This document shows positions 18,943-27,752 of a DNA stretch of 64,000 nt, one piece after another. The stretch covers positions 1,674,001 through 1,738,000 of the forward strand of contig CAWBFN010000002.1 in the NCBI GenBank assembly GCA_963788125.1. Direction: 5' to 3'. Under the pieces are notes generated by a model. It was given only the letters and a program-made list of their open reading frames with translations. It was not told the origin of the DNA and did no database searches. A program made the translations under genes and the position numbers. This DNA comes from Bog-473 sp963788125 (lineage in GTDB: Bacteria > Actinomycetota > Acidimicrobiia > Acidimicrobiales > RAAP-2). How positions within the stretch are numbered: the first letter of the stretch is position 1; every line of letters starts with the position of its first letter.

Positions 18943-20349
18943 ATGAGCACCCTGGTGCTGCGCGACGCCGAGGTCGACGGTGTCCTGGTCGACGTGGGAG
19001 TGGACGGCGGACGCGTCGCGTCGATCGGAGCCGCCCGGTCCCTGCCCGGGGCGGACGTGGAGATCGACTGCGCCGGGGGCGCCGTACTCCCGGGTCTGCA
19101 CGATCACCATCTCCACCTCCTCTCCATGGCGGCGGCGGCCGGATCGGTCGATGTCGCCGTCGATCTGAACGAATCGCTCCGCGCCGCCCATGCGGCGGCC
19201 CCACCCGGCGCTGCCATCCGGGCGGTGAACTACGACGAGATGGGGGAGGGGGCACTCGATCGCTGGCGGCTCGACGCCCTGGCTCCCGGGCGCCCCGTGC
19301 GTGTGCAACACCGTTCGGGCGCCCTGTGGGTGCTCAGCACGGTGGCGTTGGAGCAGGCGGGCATCGTCGATGCGCGGGAGGAAGGCATTGAGCGGGACGA
19401 GCAGGACCGGCCGACCGGTCGGCTGTACCGTCTCGACGGCTGGCTGCACGATCGGCTGACGCCGCCGGACGCATCCCGCACGGCCGACGGCACGGCGCTG
19501 GGCGCGGTCGGCCGACGACTGGCTTCCTACGGCGTCACCGGTGTGACCGACTGCACCCCGACGGCGTCCGTCGGCTACTTCGAGGCGTTGGCCGGCGCCG
19601 TGCGGGCGGGCCAGCTGCCGGTGACCGTGGCGAGCACGGGCGGCCCTGAGCTCTCCACCACGTACCCGCCCGCACCTCTGCGCCGCGGGCCTGTGAAGGT
19701 ACTCATCTCTGACCACGCCCTCCCCGCGCTCGGCGACCTGCGCGAGTGGTTCCAACGCGCCCACCGTGCGGGCCGGCCGGTCGCGGTGCACTGCGTCACC
19801 CGGACCGCGCTCCTTCTGGCGCTGACGGCATGGCGCGAGGTGGGAAGCGTGCCGGGCGACCGGATAGAGCATGCCTCGGTGACCCCCGCCGAGGCGGTCT
19901 CCGCCCTGGCCGGGCTCTCCCTCACCGTCGTCACCCAACCGGCCTTCGTCGCCGCCCGGGGTGACGTGTACCTCGCCGAGGTCGAACCGTCCGACCGGCC
20001 GGACCTCTACCGCTGCGGCTCGCTCATCGATGCCGGGGTGGCCGTCGGTGGGAGCACCGACGCCCCCTTCGGTCCCGAAGATCCCTGGGTGGCGATGCGG
20101 GCCGCCGTGGAGCGCCGCGCCCCGAGCGGTGCGGTGGTGGGGCGGGATCGGGGACTGGCACCCACTTCGGCCCTCGACCTGTTTCTCGGCCCGCTGGAGC
20201 ATCCCGGCGGGCCGGCACGGCGCGTCCGGTCGGGGGTGCCGGCCGACCTCTGTGTGCTCGACGCTCCGCTCGGCGCGGTGCTCCTCGAACCGTCGAGCCG
20301 CCATGTCGCCGCGACGATCTGGGGCGGGACGTGCACCTTCACCGCCTGA
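18943..20349 (+). CDS. Amidohydrolase family 3 metal-dependent hydrolase
   Basis: A 468-residue cytoplasmic amidohydrolase (YtcJ-like subgroup). The metal site is visible as HDHHLH (~residue 53), with a distal His in RIEHASVTP (~309) and an Asp in GSTDAPFGPEDPW (~369). The family acts on N-substituted amides or cyclic ureides, and the substrate is not predictable. ATG 18943 is clear. The sequence around it was apparently copied just upstream, where an imperfect repeat of its first codons occurs in the preceding 50 bases. The neighbouring CoA-ligase and CoA-transferase genes may form one degradative unit with it, but this is inference. Confidence 0.82.
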   Translation: MSTLVLRDAEVDGVLVDVGVDGGRVASIGAARSLPGADVEIDCAGGAVLPGLHDHHLHLLSMAAAAGSVDVAVDLNESLRAAHAAAPPGAAIRAVNYDEMGEGALDRWRLDALAPGRPVRVQHRSGALWVLSTVALEQAGIVDAREEGIERDEQDRPTGRLYRLDGWLHDRLTPPDASRTADGTALGAVGRRLASYGVTGVTDCTPTASVGYFEALAGAVRAGQLPVTVASTGGPELSTTYPPAPLRRGPVKVLISDHALPALGDLREWFQRAHRAGRPVAVHCVTRTALLLALTAWREVGSVPGDRIEHASVTPAEAVSALAGLSLTVVTQPAFVAARGDVYLAEVEPSDRPDLYRCGSLIDAGVAVGGSTDAPFGPEDPWVAMRAAVERRAPSGAVVGRDRGLAPTSALDLFLGPLEHPGGPARRVRSGVPADLCVLDAPLGAVLLEPSSRHVAATIWGGTCTFTA

Positions 20350-20392
20350 GCGGCGTCGTCCGGAGGTTGGTCCCAATGGGTAGTCTGAGGCG

Positions 20393-20779
20393 ATGGCAAG
20401 CGAAGGACTACACGAGCCCGCCGCGCTCCTCGACGAAGCGACGGTGGACCACCACCGGGCTATGACGTCGCTCTGCGAGGAGCTCGAAGCGATCGATTGG
20501 TACGACCAACGGGTGAAGGCGACGGCTGACGCCAGCCTCGCGGCTGTCTTGGCCCACAACCGGGACGACGAAAAGGAGCACGCCGCGATGACCCTCGAAT
20601 GGCTGCGACGCCGGGACCCCGCTCTCGACGAGAATCTGCGCAGGTTCCTCTTCACCACCGAGCCGATCACCGAGGTCGGGTCCGCCGGCTCTCCCACCGA
20701 TCCGGGGTCCGCCGGGGCGCCTGCGCCGTCGGCGACCGGATCACTGGGCATTGGGAGCCTCAAGGGGGCACGGCGATGA
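20393..20779 (+). CDS. Encapsulated ferritin cargo protein (EncFtn)
   Basis: This 128-residue protein is a two-helix ferritin-like ferroxidase that is packaged inside an encapsulin shell. The sequence CEELEAIDWYDQR (28-40) and DDEKEHAAMTLEWLRR (58-73) matches the known family. By alignment to the characterised EncFtn the iron ligands would be Glu30, Glu60 and His63, with Trp36 and Tyr37 beside the diiron site at the decamer interface. A Gly/Pro/Ser-rich linker (95-115) ends in the targeting peptide GSLGIGSLKG (116-125), which docks on the inner shell wall. Its stop overlaps the shell gene's ATG by four bases, so cargo and shell are translationally coupled. Role: iron oxidation and storage. 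Confidence 0.93.
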   Translation: MASEGLHEPAALLDEATVDHHRAMTSLCEELEAIDWYDQRVKATADASLAAVLAHNRDDEKEHAAMTLEWLRRRDPALDENLRRFLFTTEPITEVGSAGSPTDPGSAGAPAPSATGSLGIGSLKGARR

Positions 20780-21582
20780 ACCACCTCTACCGGGAGCTGG
20801 CGCCGATCTCTGAGGCGGGTTGGCAGGCCATCGATCAGGAGGCCAGCTCCCGTCTCCCCACCTACCTGGCGGCGCGCAAGCTGGTGGACTTCGCCGGGCC
20901 GTACGGCTGGGCGCACTCGGCCACCAATCTAGGTCGGAGCGCGGAGATCTTCAGCCCCTCCGAGGGCGTCGTGGGGTCGCAGCGTCGGGTGCTGCCCCTG
21001 GTGGAGCTGCGCACCGAATTCCGGGTCTCGCGCGTCCAATTGGACGACGCCGACCGGGGGGCTACCGACATCGACCTCGCCGAGCTGGACGAGGCGGTGG
21101 GCCAGATCGCCATGGGGGAGAACGTCTCTGTCTTCCACGGTTACCAGGCCGCCGGTATCCGGGGCATCACCGAGAGCACGTCGCACGAGCCGATCGTCTA
21201 CGGGGAGGACATGGAGCAGTACGTGAACGTCGTTGCCCGGGCGGCCGACGTGCTGCGCTCGACCGGCATCGACGGCCCCTACGGAATGGCCATCTGCCCG
21301 AAGGTCTACACGAGCATCGTCGAGACCACCGAGCACGGCGGGTATCTCCTCTTGGACCACCTGCGCCAGATCCTCGGCGGTCCGCTCGTGTGGGCCCCCG
21401 GCGTCGACGGGGCCATCGTCCTCAGCCTGCGCGGCGGCGACTTCATCTTCGACTCGGGGCAGGACCTGTCCATCGGGTACCTGGACCACGATGTCGACAC
21501 CGTGCGGCTCTATATAGAGGAGAGCTTCAGCTTCAGGGTCGACGAGCCCGACGCGGCGGTGGCGCTGATCCGCGGCGGCTGA
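20776..21582 (+). CDS. Encapsulin shell protein (family 1)
   Basis: A 268-residue HK97-fold protein that self-assembles into a protein nanocompartment. Family features: N-terminal HLYRELAPISEAGWQAIDQEA, then the conserved LAARKLVDFAGPYGWAHSATN, EFRVSRVQLDDADRG and a C-terminal YLDHDVDTVRLYIEESFSFRV. The length is normal for a 60-subunit shell. The ATG at 20776 lies in an ATGA overlap with the encapsulated ferritin gene and replaces a much longer open frame that only shadows it. With the cargo it forms a complete iron-storage compartment operon. It is convergent with the Rpf-like gene downstream. Confidence 0.94.
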   Translation: MNHLYRELAPISEAGWQAIDQEASSRLPTYLAARKLVDFAGPYGWAHSATNLGRSAEIFSPSEGVVGSQRRVLPLVELRTEFRVSRVQLDDADRGATDIDLAELDEAVGQIAMGENVSVFHGYQAAGIRGITESTSHEPIVYGEDMEQYVNVVARAADVLRSTGIDGPYGMAICPKVYTSIVETTEHGGYLLLDHLRQILGGPLVWAPGVDGAIVLSLRGGDFIFDSGQDLSIGYLDHDVDTVRLYIEESFSFRVDEPDAAVALIRGG

Positions 21583-21639
21583 ACGGGGCCCCGGACTGCG
21601 GGGAGCAGCGGCCCGCGGGATGCAGCGCGAGCGGGCCGT

Positions 21640-22701
21640 CTACGAGCAGCGGTCGCCCAGCCAGGGGCGCTGGCCGTCGAGGTTGTAGAGGGTGTCGGCC
21701 ACGGTATCTTGTTCGGCCCTGGTCGCCTCATTGGGGGGGACACCGACCAGGTAGTCCAGTCCCGCCGCCTCGGCCGCGTAGTCCCACGTCGCCTGACTGA
21801 ATTGGAAGGCGCCCATGTAGAGGCCGTTGGGCGACACCGCCTGGTAGTCGCCACCCGACTCCGCCTGCGCCACGCACTGGAGGAACGGCGGGAGGGCCGG
21901 GTCGGCCAGATCGACGCCGGCGGGCGGGTCCGGTGCCGATGGCGTCGGCGGGTCCGGTGTCGTCGAGGTCGAGGTCGAGGTCGACGTGGACGCGGCCGGT
22001 GCCGTGGTGGTGCTGGTTCTCTGGGTCGCCGTGCGTTGCGCTGCGGCCACCGCCGCGGCGGCGGCACGTGCCTGTGCGGCATCTTGCTGCGCCACCGCCG
22101 TCGCCAGCTGGCCGGTCACCTGGGACTGCAGCGACTGCAGCTGACTCGCGGTGGCGTTGGCCTGGGTGAGGTAGGAGGCCTCTTGGTTCTGCACCGTGAG
22201 ATCCTCGTTTTTCTGGCGGATCAGGAGCTGCTGCTGCCCCTGCTCGTTGCGTTGGGCCGTGTGCAGCTCGTCGACGTCCTTGGCGAGATTGCCCTCGGCG
22301 ATCTCGGCGTACTCGTTCGCCGTCTGCGCGGTGTTCACGTTCTCGGCGAACATCCCTGCCCCCGAGGCGGATGCGACGCTTCCGTTCACCACGTAGGTCT
22401 CGATCGCCAATCGCCGGACCACGTCGAGTTTCTTGTCGATCGCCAGCCGATCAACGCGGACCTGCGTCTGCGTGGACGCGATGGCGCGCTCGTCGTCGGC
22501 CACTCGGGCCGACGCTACCGAGTACTGCTGCTGGTAGGCGCCCACCTCGAGCTGCTCCTGCACCAGCTCCTGTGCGATCTTCTTCGCCTGTCCATTGAGG
22601 CTGCCGACCTGATCGGCCCCGGCTCGGCCCGCTGGCGCCGTGGCGCCCACCAGACCGGTCAGGGCGACCAGCGTGACGAATGCGAAGAGCGGTGCCTTCA
22701 T
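21640..22701 (-). CDS. Secreted Rpf/transglycosylase-like protein with coiled-coil region
   Basis: A 353-residue exported protein. ATG 22701 starts a signal peptide (MKAPLFAFVTLVALTGLVGA, likely cleavage after an Ala-rich stretch). Residues ~35-215 are a long predicted coiled coil like that in NlpC/RipC-type peptidoglycan hydrolases. An Ala/Thr/Ser/Pro linker with a TSTSTSTST run follows. The C-terminal ~80 residues are a resuscitation-promoting-factor-like lysozyme fold: FLQCVAQAESGGDYQ with the catalytic Glu, then YMGAFQFSQATWDYAA and a closing Cys. It probably cleaves peptidoglycan at the cell surface. The ~215-base leader holds a small palindrome CTACC-TC-GGTAG (22875-22886) but no riboswitch I can recognise. 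Confidence 0.85.
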   Translation of the reverse strand: MKAPLFAFVTLVALTGLVGATAPAGRAGADQVGSLNGQAKKIAQELVQEQLEVGAYQQQYSVASARVADDERAIASTQTQVRVDRLAIDKKLDVVRRLAIETYVVNGSVASASGAGMFAENVNTAQTANEYAEIAEGNLAKDVDELHTAQRNEQGQQQLLIRQKNEDLTVQNQEASYLTQANATASQLQSLQSQVTGQLATAVAQQDAAQARAAAAAVAAAQRTATQRTSTTTAPAASTSTSTSTSTTPDPPTPSAPDPPAGVDLADPALPPFLQCVAQAESGGDYQAVSPNGLYMGAFQFSQATWDYAAEAAGLDYLVGVPPNEATRAEQDTVADTLYNLDGQRPWLGDRCS

Positions 22702-22917
22702 GCCGCGCACCGTGACCCGAGCCTCCGGATCCACTCCCGCTCCCGACCTAGCGCAACGCACAAGGGGGAGAATTTAGCCGTCTTTCACAGGATCGTCCCC
22801 CGCGTGGCCCACGGAGACCGCACAGGACCGTTCCCCCGACGCCTGGGACGTGGCCTTTTAACCCTTCTTTGTGCCTACCTCGGTAGTGGCTGGGTGAGCA
22901 AGTCCCGCGCGCACGTG

Positions 22918-24273
22918 CTAGCCCCACGTCCTCCTGGTGCGGGGCATCTGACTCTCGCCATCGGCACCGGTTTTGACCCCGAGCACCTGGTGCACCGAGA
23001 TCCCTCCGTCGTCGAAGCTATTGGCCGAGGCCGCCATGTAGAGGTGCCAGACCCGCGCCCGCTGGCTGCCGACTTCCGCCACGGCGGTATCCCAGTTGGT
23101 CTCCAGATTCTCGACCCATGCCCGCAGCGTCCTGGCGTAGTGCTCCCGGAGCGACTCGACGTCCCGAACCTCGAAACCGGCCCGCTCCATACCCAGCACC
23201 ACCTGGCCGACGTCGATGAGCTCGCCGTCGGGGAACACGTAGCGGCCGATGAAGGAGTCCCGAGGCATTCGCGACCCGCCTACCACCGATATGGCGTGAT
23301 TGAGCAGCCGCCCACCGACGCGCAGCAACGCCTGCAGGGTGCTGAAGTACACGCCCATCTTCTCGGCGCCGACGTGCTCGAACATACCGATGGACGAGAT
23401 AGCGTCGAAGCACTCACCGCGCAGGTCCCGGTAGTCCTGCAGCCGGACCTCTATCTGGCCGTCCAGGCCGGCCTCCTTCACTCGCAGTCGGGCCAGTTCG
23501 GCCTGCGGTGCGCTCAGGGTCACGCCGACCACGGTCGCCTCATAGTGCCGCGCCGCGTGCAGGGCCATGGAGCCCCATCCGCAGCCGACGTCGAGCAGGT
23601 GCGCGCCGCGGCGTTCGTGCAGCCCGAGCTTGCGGCAGACCAGATCGTGCTTGGAGTCCTGCGCCGCTTCGAGTCCCGTTGCCTCGTCCTCGAAGCGGGC
23701 GCAGGAGTAGGTCATGCTCGGCCCGAGCACGAACCGGTAGAAGTCGTTACTGATGTCGTAGTGGTGGCTGATCACCTCGGCATCGCGTTTCTTGGAGTGG
23801 CGCCGGCCATGGAGCGAGGCCTCCACCGCCGGATGGGGCAGCGGAGGTCCGAGGGCGCCGAGCCGTCGTGCGGCCCGCACGGCCCGCAAGGGAAGACGGA
23901 GACCGACCTTCAGATCGCGACCGACCACGCCGTGCAGTTCCCGGAGCACACGGCACATGTCGCCGTCAATCTCCAGTTCCCCGGTGACGAACGCCCGGGC
24001 GACCCCCAACTCCCCGGGGGCCCACAACATCCGGCTGATGGCGTTGGGCGAGTGGACACGCACGGTTCCGGGCCCGTCCGGGGGCCCGAGCGCGCTGTGG
24101 TCCCAGAACTCGAAACGAACGGGCACCCGGTCAGCGAAGAGTCCTTCCAGAAGGGGAGCCACCACCTCCGCAGCGCTCTGCCGGGTCCCGGCCGGCGGCG
24201 GTGCGCGGTGCGCCGCCTGCGCATCGGTTGTCGCTGGCGTGCTCGTTGCCGGGTTCATGACGTCGGGATCCAA
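22918..24273 (-). CDS. cfa: Cyclopropane-fatty-acyl-phospholipid synthase
   Basis: A 451-residue SAM-dependent methyltransferase that adds a methylene bridge (or methyl group) to unsaturated lipid acyl chains. The family signature is clear: VISHHYDISNDFYRFVLGPSMTYSCARF (about residues 166-193), the SAM site LLDVGCGWGSMALHAARHY (~225) and SIGMFEHVGAEKMGVYF. The start is taken at TTG 24273, which has GGAGGAG four to five bases upstream; ATG 24258 has no such site at proper spacing and is the alternative. The N-terminal 35 residues are low complexity. The upstream region carries a tandem CTTGTACCCT repeat. Confidence 0.9.
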   Translation of the reverse strand: MDPDVMNPATSTPATTDAQAAHRAPPPAGTRQSAAEVVAPLLEGLFADRVPVRFEFWDHSALGPPDGPGTVRVHSPNAISRMLWAPGELGVARAFVTGELEIDGDMCRVLRELHGVVGRDLKVGLRLPLRAVRAARRLGALGPPLPHPAVEASLHGRRHSKKRDAEVISHHYDISNDFYRFVLGPSMTYSCARFEDEATGLEAAQDSKHDLVCRKLGLHERRGAHLLDVGCGWGSMALHAARHYEATVVGVTLSAPQAELARLRVKEAGLDGQIEVRLQDYRDLRGECFDAISSIGMFEHVGAEKMGVYFSTLQALLRVGGRLLNHAISVVGGSRMPRDSFIGRYVFPDGELIDVGQVVLGMERAGFEVRDVESLREHYARTLRAWVENLETNWDTAVAEVGSQRARVWHLYMAASANSFDDGGISVHQVLGVKTGADGESQMPRTRRTWG

Positions 24274-24285
24274 GGCTCCTCCTCA

Positions 24286-24310
24286 CTTGTACCCTTTCTG
24301 CTTGTACCCT
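24286..24310. repeat. Tandem CTTGTACCCT motif upstream of cfa
   Basis: Two copies of CTTGTACCCT (24286-24295 and 24301-24310) lie 15 bases apart, immediately upstream of the cfa ribosome binding site on the minus strand. The spacing and position suggest tandem regulator or promoter boxes. The sequence ACCCTTCTTTG, which includes the end of the second copy, recurs just past the 3' end of cfa at about 22861. Confidence 0.45.
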
Positions 24311-24328
24311 TCTTTGCCCGCCCGTACC

Positions 24329-25294
24329 TCAGGTTTGCGGCAGCGGCGGGGGGGAGGCGCCGCTCGCAATCAGTTCAGAACGTGAGCGTTGCGAGAGCAA
24401 CTCGTTGTAGACGTCGTCATCTCCCTTCATCCCACTGACCAGCGGCGAGTGCGCGAGTGCGTACGCGCCGGCGAACATGATCAGGAGGGAGATCGCCTCG
24501 AGCGGTCCCCAGGCTCCCCCCGTGCGCAGGTCGTCGCCGAAGATCCCCACACCGATGAGGATGCTGGCCAACGGGTCGACCATCACGAGTGTGGACTGGG
24601 AGGCGACGATGGGCCCGGCCTGGTAGGCGTTCTGGGTCAGGAACACGGCGAGCGCACCGAAGAAGATGAGGGCGTAGGTCTCCCCGTAACGGTAGAGCGA
24701 GGTCCAGTCGGACGCCGCCACGCCGGCGACCACCTTGGTGCAGGCCGCCGTGAAGGCGTAGCTGATGGCTGCCGCGGTTCCGAACATGGCGGCCCGCCAC
24801 CAGCGGGGCCCCCGCAGCGCCAGCACGACGGCCAGTGCGATGCCGGCGCTGCACGCGCCACCGGCGATCACCCAGTTCCAAAACGACGGCGTGAGGTTCC
24901 CGTCCTGCGGGTGCGCGCAGTACAGGAAACCGGCCAGACCACCGACCACGGCGGCCGAGCCGATCCACTCGCGCCGACCGACCGAGAAGCCGAGCCAGAC
25001 CGAGAGCACCGCCACCAGGAACACCAGCTCGAGCGTCATGATGGGCTGTACCTGCGAGAGGCGCCCAAAGTGGAGCGCAACGGCCTGGAGGATAAAGGAG
25101 ACGATCATCAGGGCGAACCCGAGGAGCCAGATCCCCCGCTTCAGCGCGTAGGTGATCAGGCTGAGGCGCAGTTTGGACTGGGCGGGGGCGTTCTCGACCC
25201 CCATGCGTTGGAACACGCTCGTCAGCGCATTCGACAACGACGCCGCCAGCGCCAGGAGAAAGACCATCAAGCCCTGCTTTCGTGGTAGATACAT
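24329..25294 (-). CDS. DMT-superfamily membrane transporter
   Basis: An integral membrane protein of 321 residues with 9-10 hydrophobic segments and an overall layout like EamA/NIPA-type drug-metabolite transporters (SLSNALTSVFQRMG in TM1, SQVQPIMTLELVFLVAVLSVWLG mid-protein, LVMVDPLASILIGVGIFGDDLR near the end). The substrate is unknown. ATG 25294 lies inside the palindromic operator and has no ribosome binding site; ATG 25267 (MVFLLALAASLSNALT) is a plausible alternative. It is divergent from a MarR-type regulator with only ~60-85 bases between them, so it is the likely target of that regulator. Confidence 0.8.
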   Translation of the reverse strand: MYLPRKQGLMVFLLALAASLSNALTSVFQRMGVENAPAQSKLRLSLITYALKRGIWLLGFALMIVSFILQAVALHFGRLSQVQPIMTLELVFLVAVLSVWLGFSVGRREWIGSAAVVGGLAGFLYCAHPQDGNLTPSFWNWVIAGGACSAGIALAVVLALRGPRWWRAAMFGTAAAISYAFTAACTKVVAGVAASDWTSLYRYGETYALIFFGALAVFLTQNAYQAGPIVASQSTLVMVDPLASILIGVGIFGDDLRTGGAWGPLEAISLLIMFAGAYALAHSPLVSGMKGDDDVYNELLSQRSRSELIASGASPPPLPQT

Positions 25295-25315
25295 GTATCA
25301 TGCAGGTATCTACCA
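25283..25315. promoter_or_regulatory. Palindromic operator between DMT transporter and marR
   Basis: Perfect 10-base inverted arms TGGTAGATAC (25283-25292) and GTATCTACCA (25306-25315) enclose 13 bases. A second perfect palindrome GATACATGTATC (25288-25299) overlaps the left arm. The site covers the transporter's first possible start codon and lies 38 bases before the marR ATG, as expected for an autoregulated MarR operator controlling both divergent genes. Confidence 0.72.
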
Positions 25316-25353
25316 ACAGTGTAGTGGCCGTTCAGGGGGGAAGGATAGAGAAA

Positions 25354-25869
25354 ATGGTCACGACTTCGTACGAGACCGACACGATCGGCGTGATCGAGCT
25401 GGAACTTCTACGGCTCGTGCGCCATCTCGAGACGTTCGGGCGTCGCAGCTCGCACTACCAGCGGGTGGACCGGGCCGGCTATCTGGCCCTGCGTACGATC
25501 GAGGCTCGGGGGCCCCTCAGCACGAAAGCCCTCGCCGGCACCTTGCACCTCGATGCGTCCACGGTGACCCGGCAGGTCACCGCGCTCGAGTCCGAGGGCT
25601 TCGTCGAGCGACGTCCGGACCCCACCGACCGGCGCTCGTCGACCATCCTCCTCACGGCGGAGGGCCGCCGCACGATGGAAGGAGTGGAGCGCGAACGCCG
25701 GCGGCACATGGAGAGTCTGGTCGGCGACTGGTCCGAGGACGAGAGGGCCACCCTAGGTCTCATCCTCAACCGGCTGAACGCCTCCCTCCTGGAGAACGGC
25801 GGACTGACCAAGGAGTTGCCCGAGGAGTGCGCCAGCCCGAGAGCCGAGCCGGACAGACCGAAGAGCTGA
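25354..25869 (+). CDS. MarR-family transcriptional regulator
   Basis: A 171-residue winged-helix regulator. The DNA-binding part shows RGPLSTKALAGTLHLDASTVTRQVTALESEGFVERR, followed by the wing PDPTDRRSSTILLTAEGRR, the hallmark of MarR. The frame is open from 25282, but that would start inside the operator; ATG 25354 is preferred with the purine-rich GGGGGGAAGGA just upstream. It is predicted to be a dimeric repressor of itself and of the divergent transporter, released by an unknown ligand. It may be co-transcribed with the membrane protein gene 14 bases downstream. Confidence 0.86.
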   Translation: MVTTSYETDTIGVIELELLRLVRHLETFGRRSSHYQRVDRAGYLALRTIEARGPLSTKALAGTLHLDASTVTRQVTALESEGFVERRPDPTDRRSSTILLTAEGRRTMEGVERERRRHMESLVGDWSEDERATLGLILNRLNASLLENGGLTKELPEECASPRAEPDRPKS

Positions 25870-25883
25870 GCTAGACACTGCGC

Positions 25884-27164
25884 ATGGCCGCTCAGTCCCA
25901 GGGGAAGTCGGTCGAGACGAGCGCTTCCCCGCTGCGCCGGACATGGCCATCCGGCTTGACCTTCCGCCGCGCCTGGCCGTTCGTGCGGTTCCTGCTGGGA
26001 ATCGGCGCCGTCGCGCTGGGCCTGTGGGCCCTCTCCTCGCACAGCAGCGAGCTGTCGGGCCTCTCGGGCGTCTTCAGCAATCTGAAATGGTGGTGGATCC
26101 CCCCTGCCCTGGTCGCGGAGTTCGCCTCGTTCATCTGCTTTGCCGGCGTGCAGTACGAGCTCCTGCGGAGCGGAGGCCTCATCGCGCCGGAAGGTCCATT
26201 GGTGAGCATGACCTTCGCCTCGCAGGCCATCACCAACTCCCTGCCCGGCGGGAGCGCCGTCGCCACCGTGTACGGGTTCCGTTGGTTCCGCCGGTTCGGC
26301 GCCGACGATCCGCTGGCGGCGTGGTCGATAGTCGGAGTGGTGGTCGCCTCTACCGTCTCGCTCGCCTTGGTGGCGACGGCGGGGCTGGCGCTGGCCACCG
26401 GGGAAGGGGCATCACTCGATCTGGTCCCGGTCATCGTCGGCGTGTTCGTGATCACCGTCGCCGTCGGAGCACTCTTCGTCTACGAGCGCCCGCTCGCCAT
26501 GGTCGTCACGTGGGGTCTGCGCATCTCACACAAGGTGGTGGGGCGACCCCGGGGCGACGTGGCGGAGCAGATAAAGAGGATCGTGGGCCTCGTCACCGCC
26601 GTCCGTCTCGGGCCGCGGGAGGTCATCCGCATCATGCTGTGGGGCTGTTCGAACTGGTTGTTCGACTGCGCGTGCTTCGCCATGATGTTCTTGGCGGTGG
26701 ACTCGTCCATCCCCTGGAAGGGCCTCCTGCTCGCCTACGGGGCGGGGCAGCTCGCCGCCAACCTGCCCTTCACGCCGGGCGGGTTGGGCGTGGTGGAAGG
26801 GAGCATCACCATCGCGCTGGTCGCCTTCGGAGGAGCGCACGACTCCACCGTGGACGCCGTGTTGATGTACCGCCTGATCAGTTTCTGGCTTGTTCTGGTG
26901 GTCGGGTGGATCCTGTGGGGCCACCTTGCGTACCAGGTGCGCCAGGGACGCTGGAGCCGCAGTGCCCTCGACGCGCCCGTCGAAGCAGAGCTCGGGGGCT
27001 CGGGCGCGGAGAAAACCACGCTGGGCGCCGGGCTCGAGGACACGCCCGGGGCCCACGGAAGGACTCCGGGGATCGAGACGGCTCCGGAAGCCGGGGAGAG
27101 GGCTCCGGGAGTACCGCCGGGAGTGACTCCCGGAGTGGAGAACGCGCCGGGGGTGAAGACGTGA
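25884..27164 (+). CDS. UPF0104/LPG-synthase TM-domain membrane protein
   Basis: A 426-residue polytopic membrane protein of the YbhN / lysylphosphatidylglycerol synthase transmembrane family (flippase-like). The characteristic SQAITNSLPGGSAVATVYGFRWFRRFG and LAANLPFTPGGLGVVEGSITIALVAFG motifs are present. It lacks the cytoplasmic aminoacyl-transferase domain, so it is not a lipid aminoacylase itself. The last ~45 residues are a degenerate Pro/Gly repeat (TPG, APGV, TPGVENAPG), probably disordered. The stop overlaps the lipoprotein start as GTGA. Confidence 0.8.
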   Translation: MAAQSQGKSVETSASPLRRTWPSGLTFRRAWPFVRFLLGIGAVALGLWALSSHSSELSGLSGVFSNLKWWWIPPALVAEFASFICFAGVQYELLRSGGLIAPEGPLVSMTFASQAITNSLPGGSAVATVYGFRWFRRFGADDPLAAWSIVGVVVASTVSLALVATAGLALATGEGASLDLVPVIVGVFVITVAVGALFVYERPLAMVVTWGLRISHKVVGRPRGDVAEQIKRIVGLVTAVRLGPREVIRIMLWGCSNWLFDCACFAMMFLAVDSSIPWKGLLLAYGAGQLAANLPFTPGGLGVVEGSITIALVAFGGAHDSTVDAVLMYRLISFWLVLVVGWILWGHLAYQVRQGRWSRSALDAPVEAELGGSGAEKTTLGAGLEDTPGAHGRTPGIETAPEAGERAPGVPPGVTPGVENAPGVKT

Positions 27165-27622
27165 GCCTTGGGACCATGGCCAGCGCCCGGTGGCTGCGCC
27201 GGCGCGCACGCGTGGGCGGCGCGGTCGTCGGCACCCTGCTGGCGGTGGCCGCCTCCGGATGCACGAGCGTGCGCAGCGATCTCGGCACGTCCGACAGCTC
27301 CTGCTACCTCGCTCTGCCGACCGCGACCAAGGCGGTCGGTGGCCACGGGCATTTGGCCGGAGTCCATCGCTACACCTTGGCGACGCTGCGCAAGGAGGCC
27401 CCTGGCCTCTACGGGCAGCTGGACACGGCGGACCATCCCTCCCAGGTCGTCTGCGTGGTCGCCTTCAAGGGTCGGTTCACCGCGGCCTCCGTGTCCGAGC
27501 CGCGGGGCCGATCGTCGGGGTCCTCGGCGGTCGTGGTCACGACGGAACCGGGGAACCATCTCCTCAGGACGGTCATCTTCACGCGCCCCCCCATCCGCTT
27601 CGGGCACTCCCACATCGGCTGA
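27161..27622 (+). CDS. Small putative lipoprotein
   Basis: A 153-residue protein with an Arg-rich N-terminus, a hydrophobic stretch and the lipobox VAASGC (Cys ~residue 32), indicating export and lipidation. The mature part has no family I recognise; it contains two further Cys residues that could form a disulfide (SSCYLALP, VVCVVAFK). GTG 27161 overlaps the preceding stop (GTGA); ATG 27176, five codons later, is an equally good start. The overlap suggests co-expression with the UPF0104 membrane protein. Confidence 0.65.
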   Translation: MSLGTMASARWLRRRARVGGAVVGTLLAVAASGCTSVRSDLGTSDSSCYLALPTATKAVGGHGHLAGVHRYTLATLRKEAPGLYGQLDTADHPSQVVCVVAFKGRFTAASVSEPRGRSSGSSAVVVTTEPGNHLLRTVIFTRPPIRFGHSHIG

Positions 27623-27752
27623 CCAACCACGGCCGAGTCCGACCGCCGAACGCACCGTCGCCGTGGCGGAGCTGCGACCGCCGAGCTCAGCCGCCGTGCC
27701 CCGCACCGGTTCACCGCGCGCTCGAACGCACCGAGTGGGTACGCTCACCCCT

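Noticed and set aside
22702..22917. Cyclic-di-AMP (ydaO) riboswitch in the Rpf-like gene leader
   Set aside because: Rpf genes often carry one in actinobacteria, but the conserved core segments were not recognisable here.
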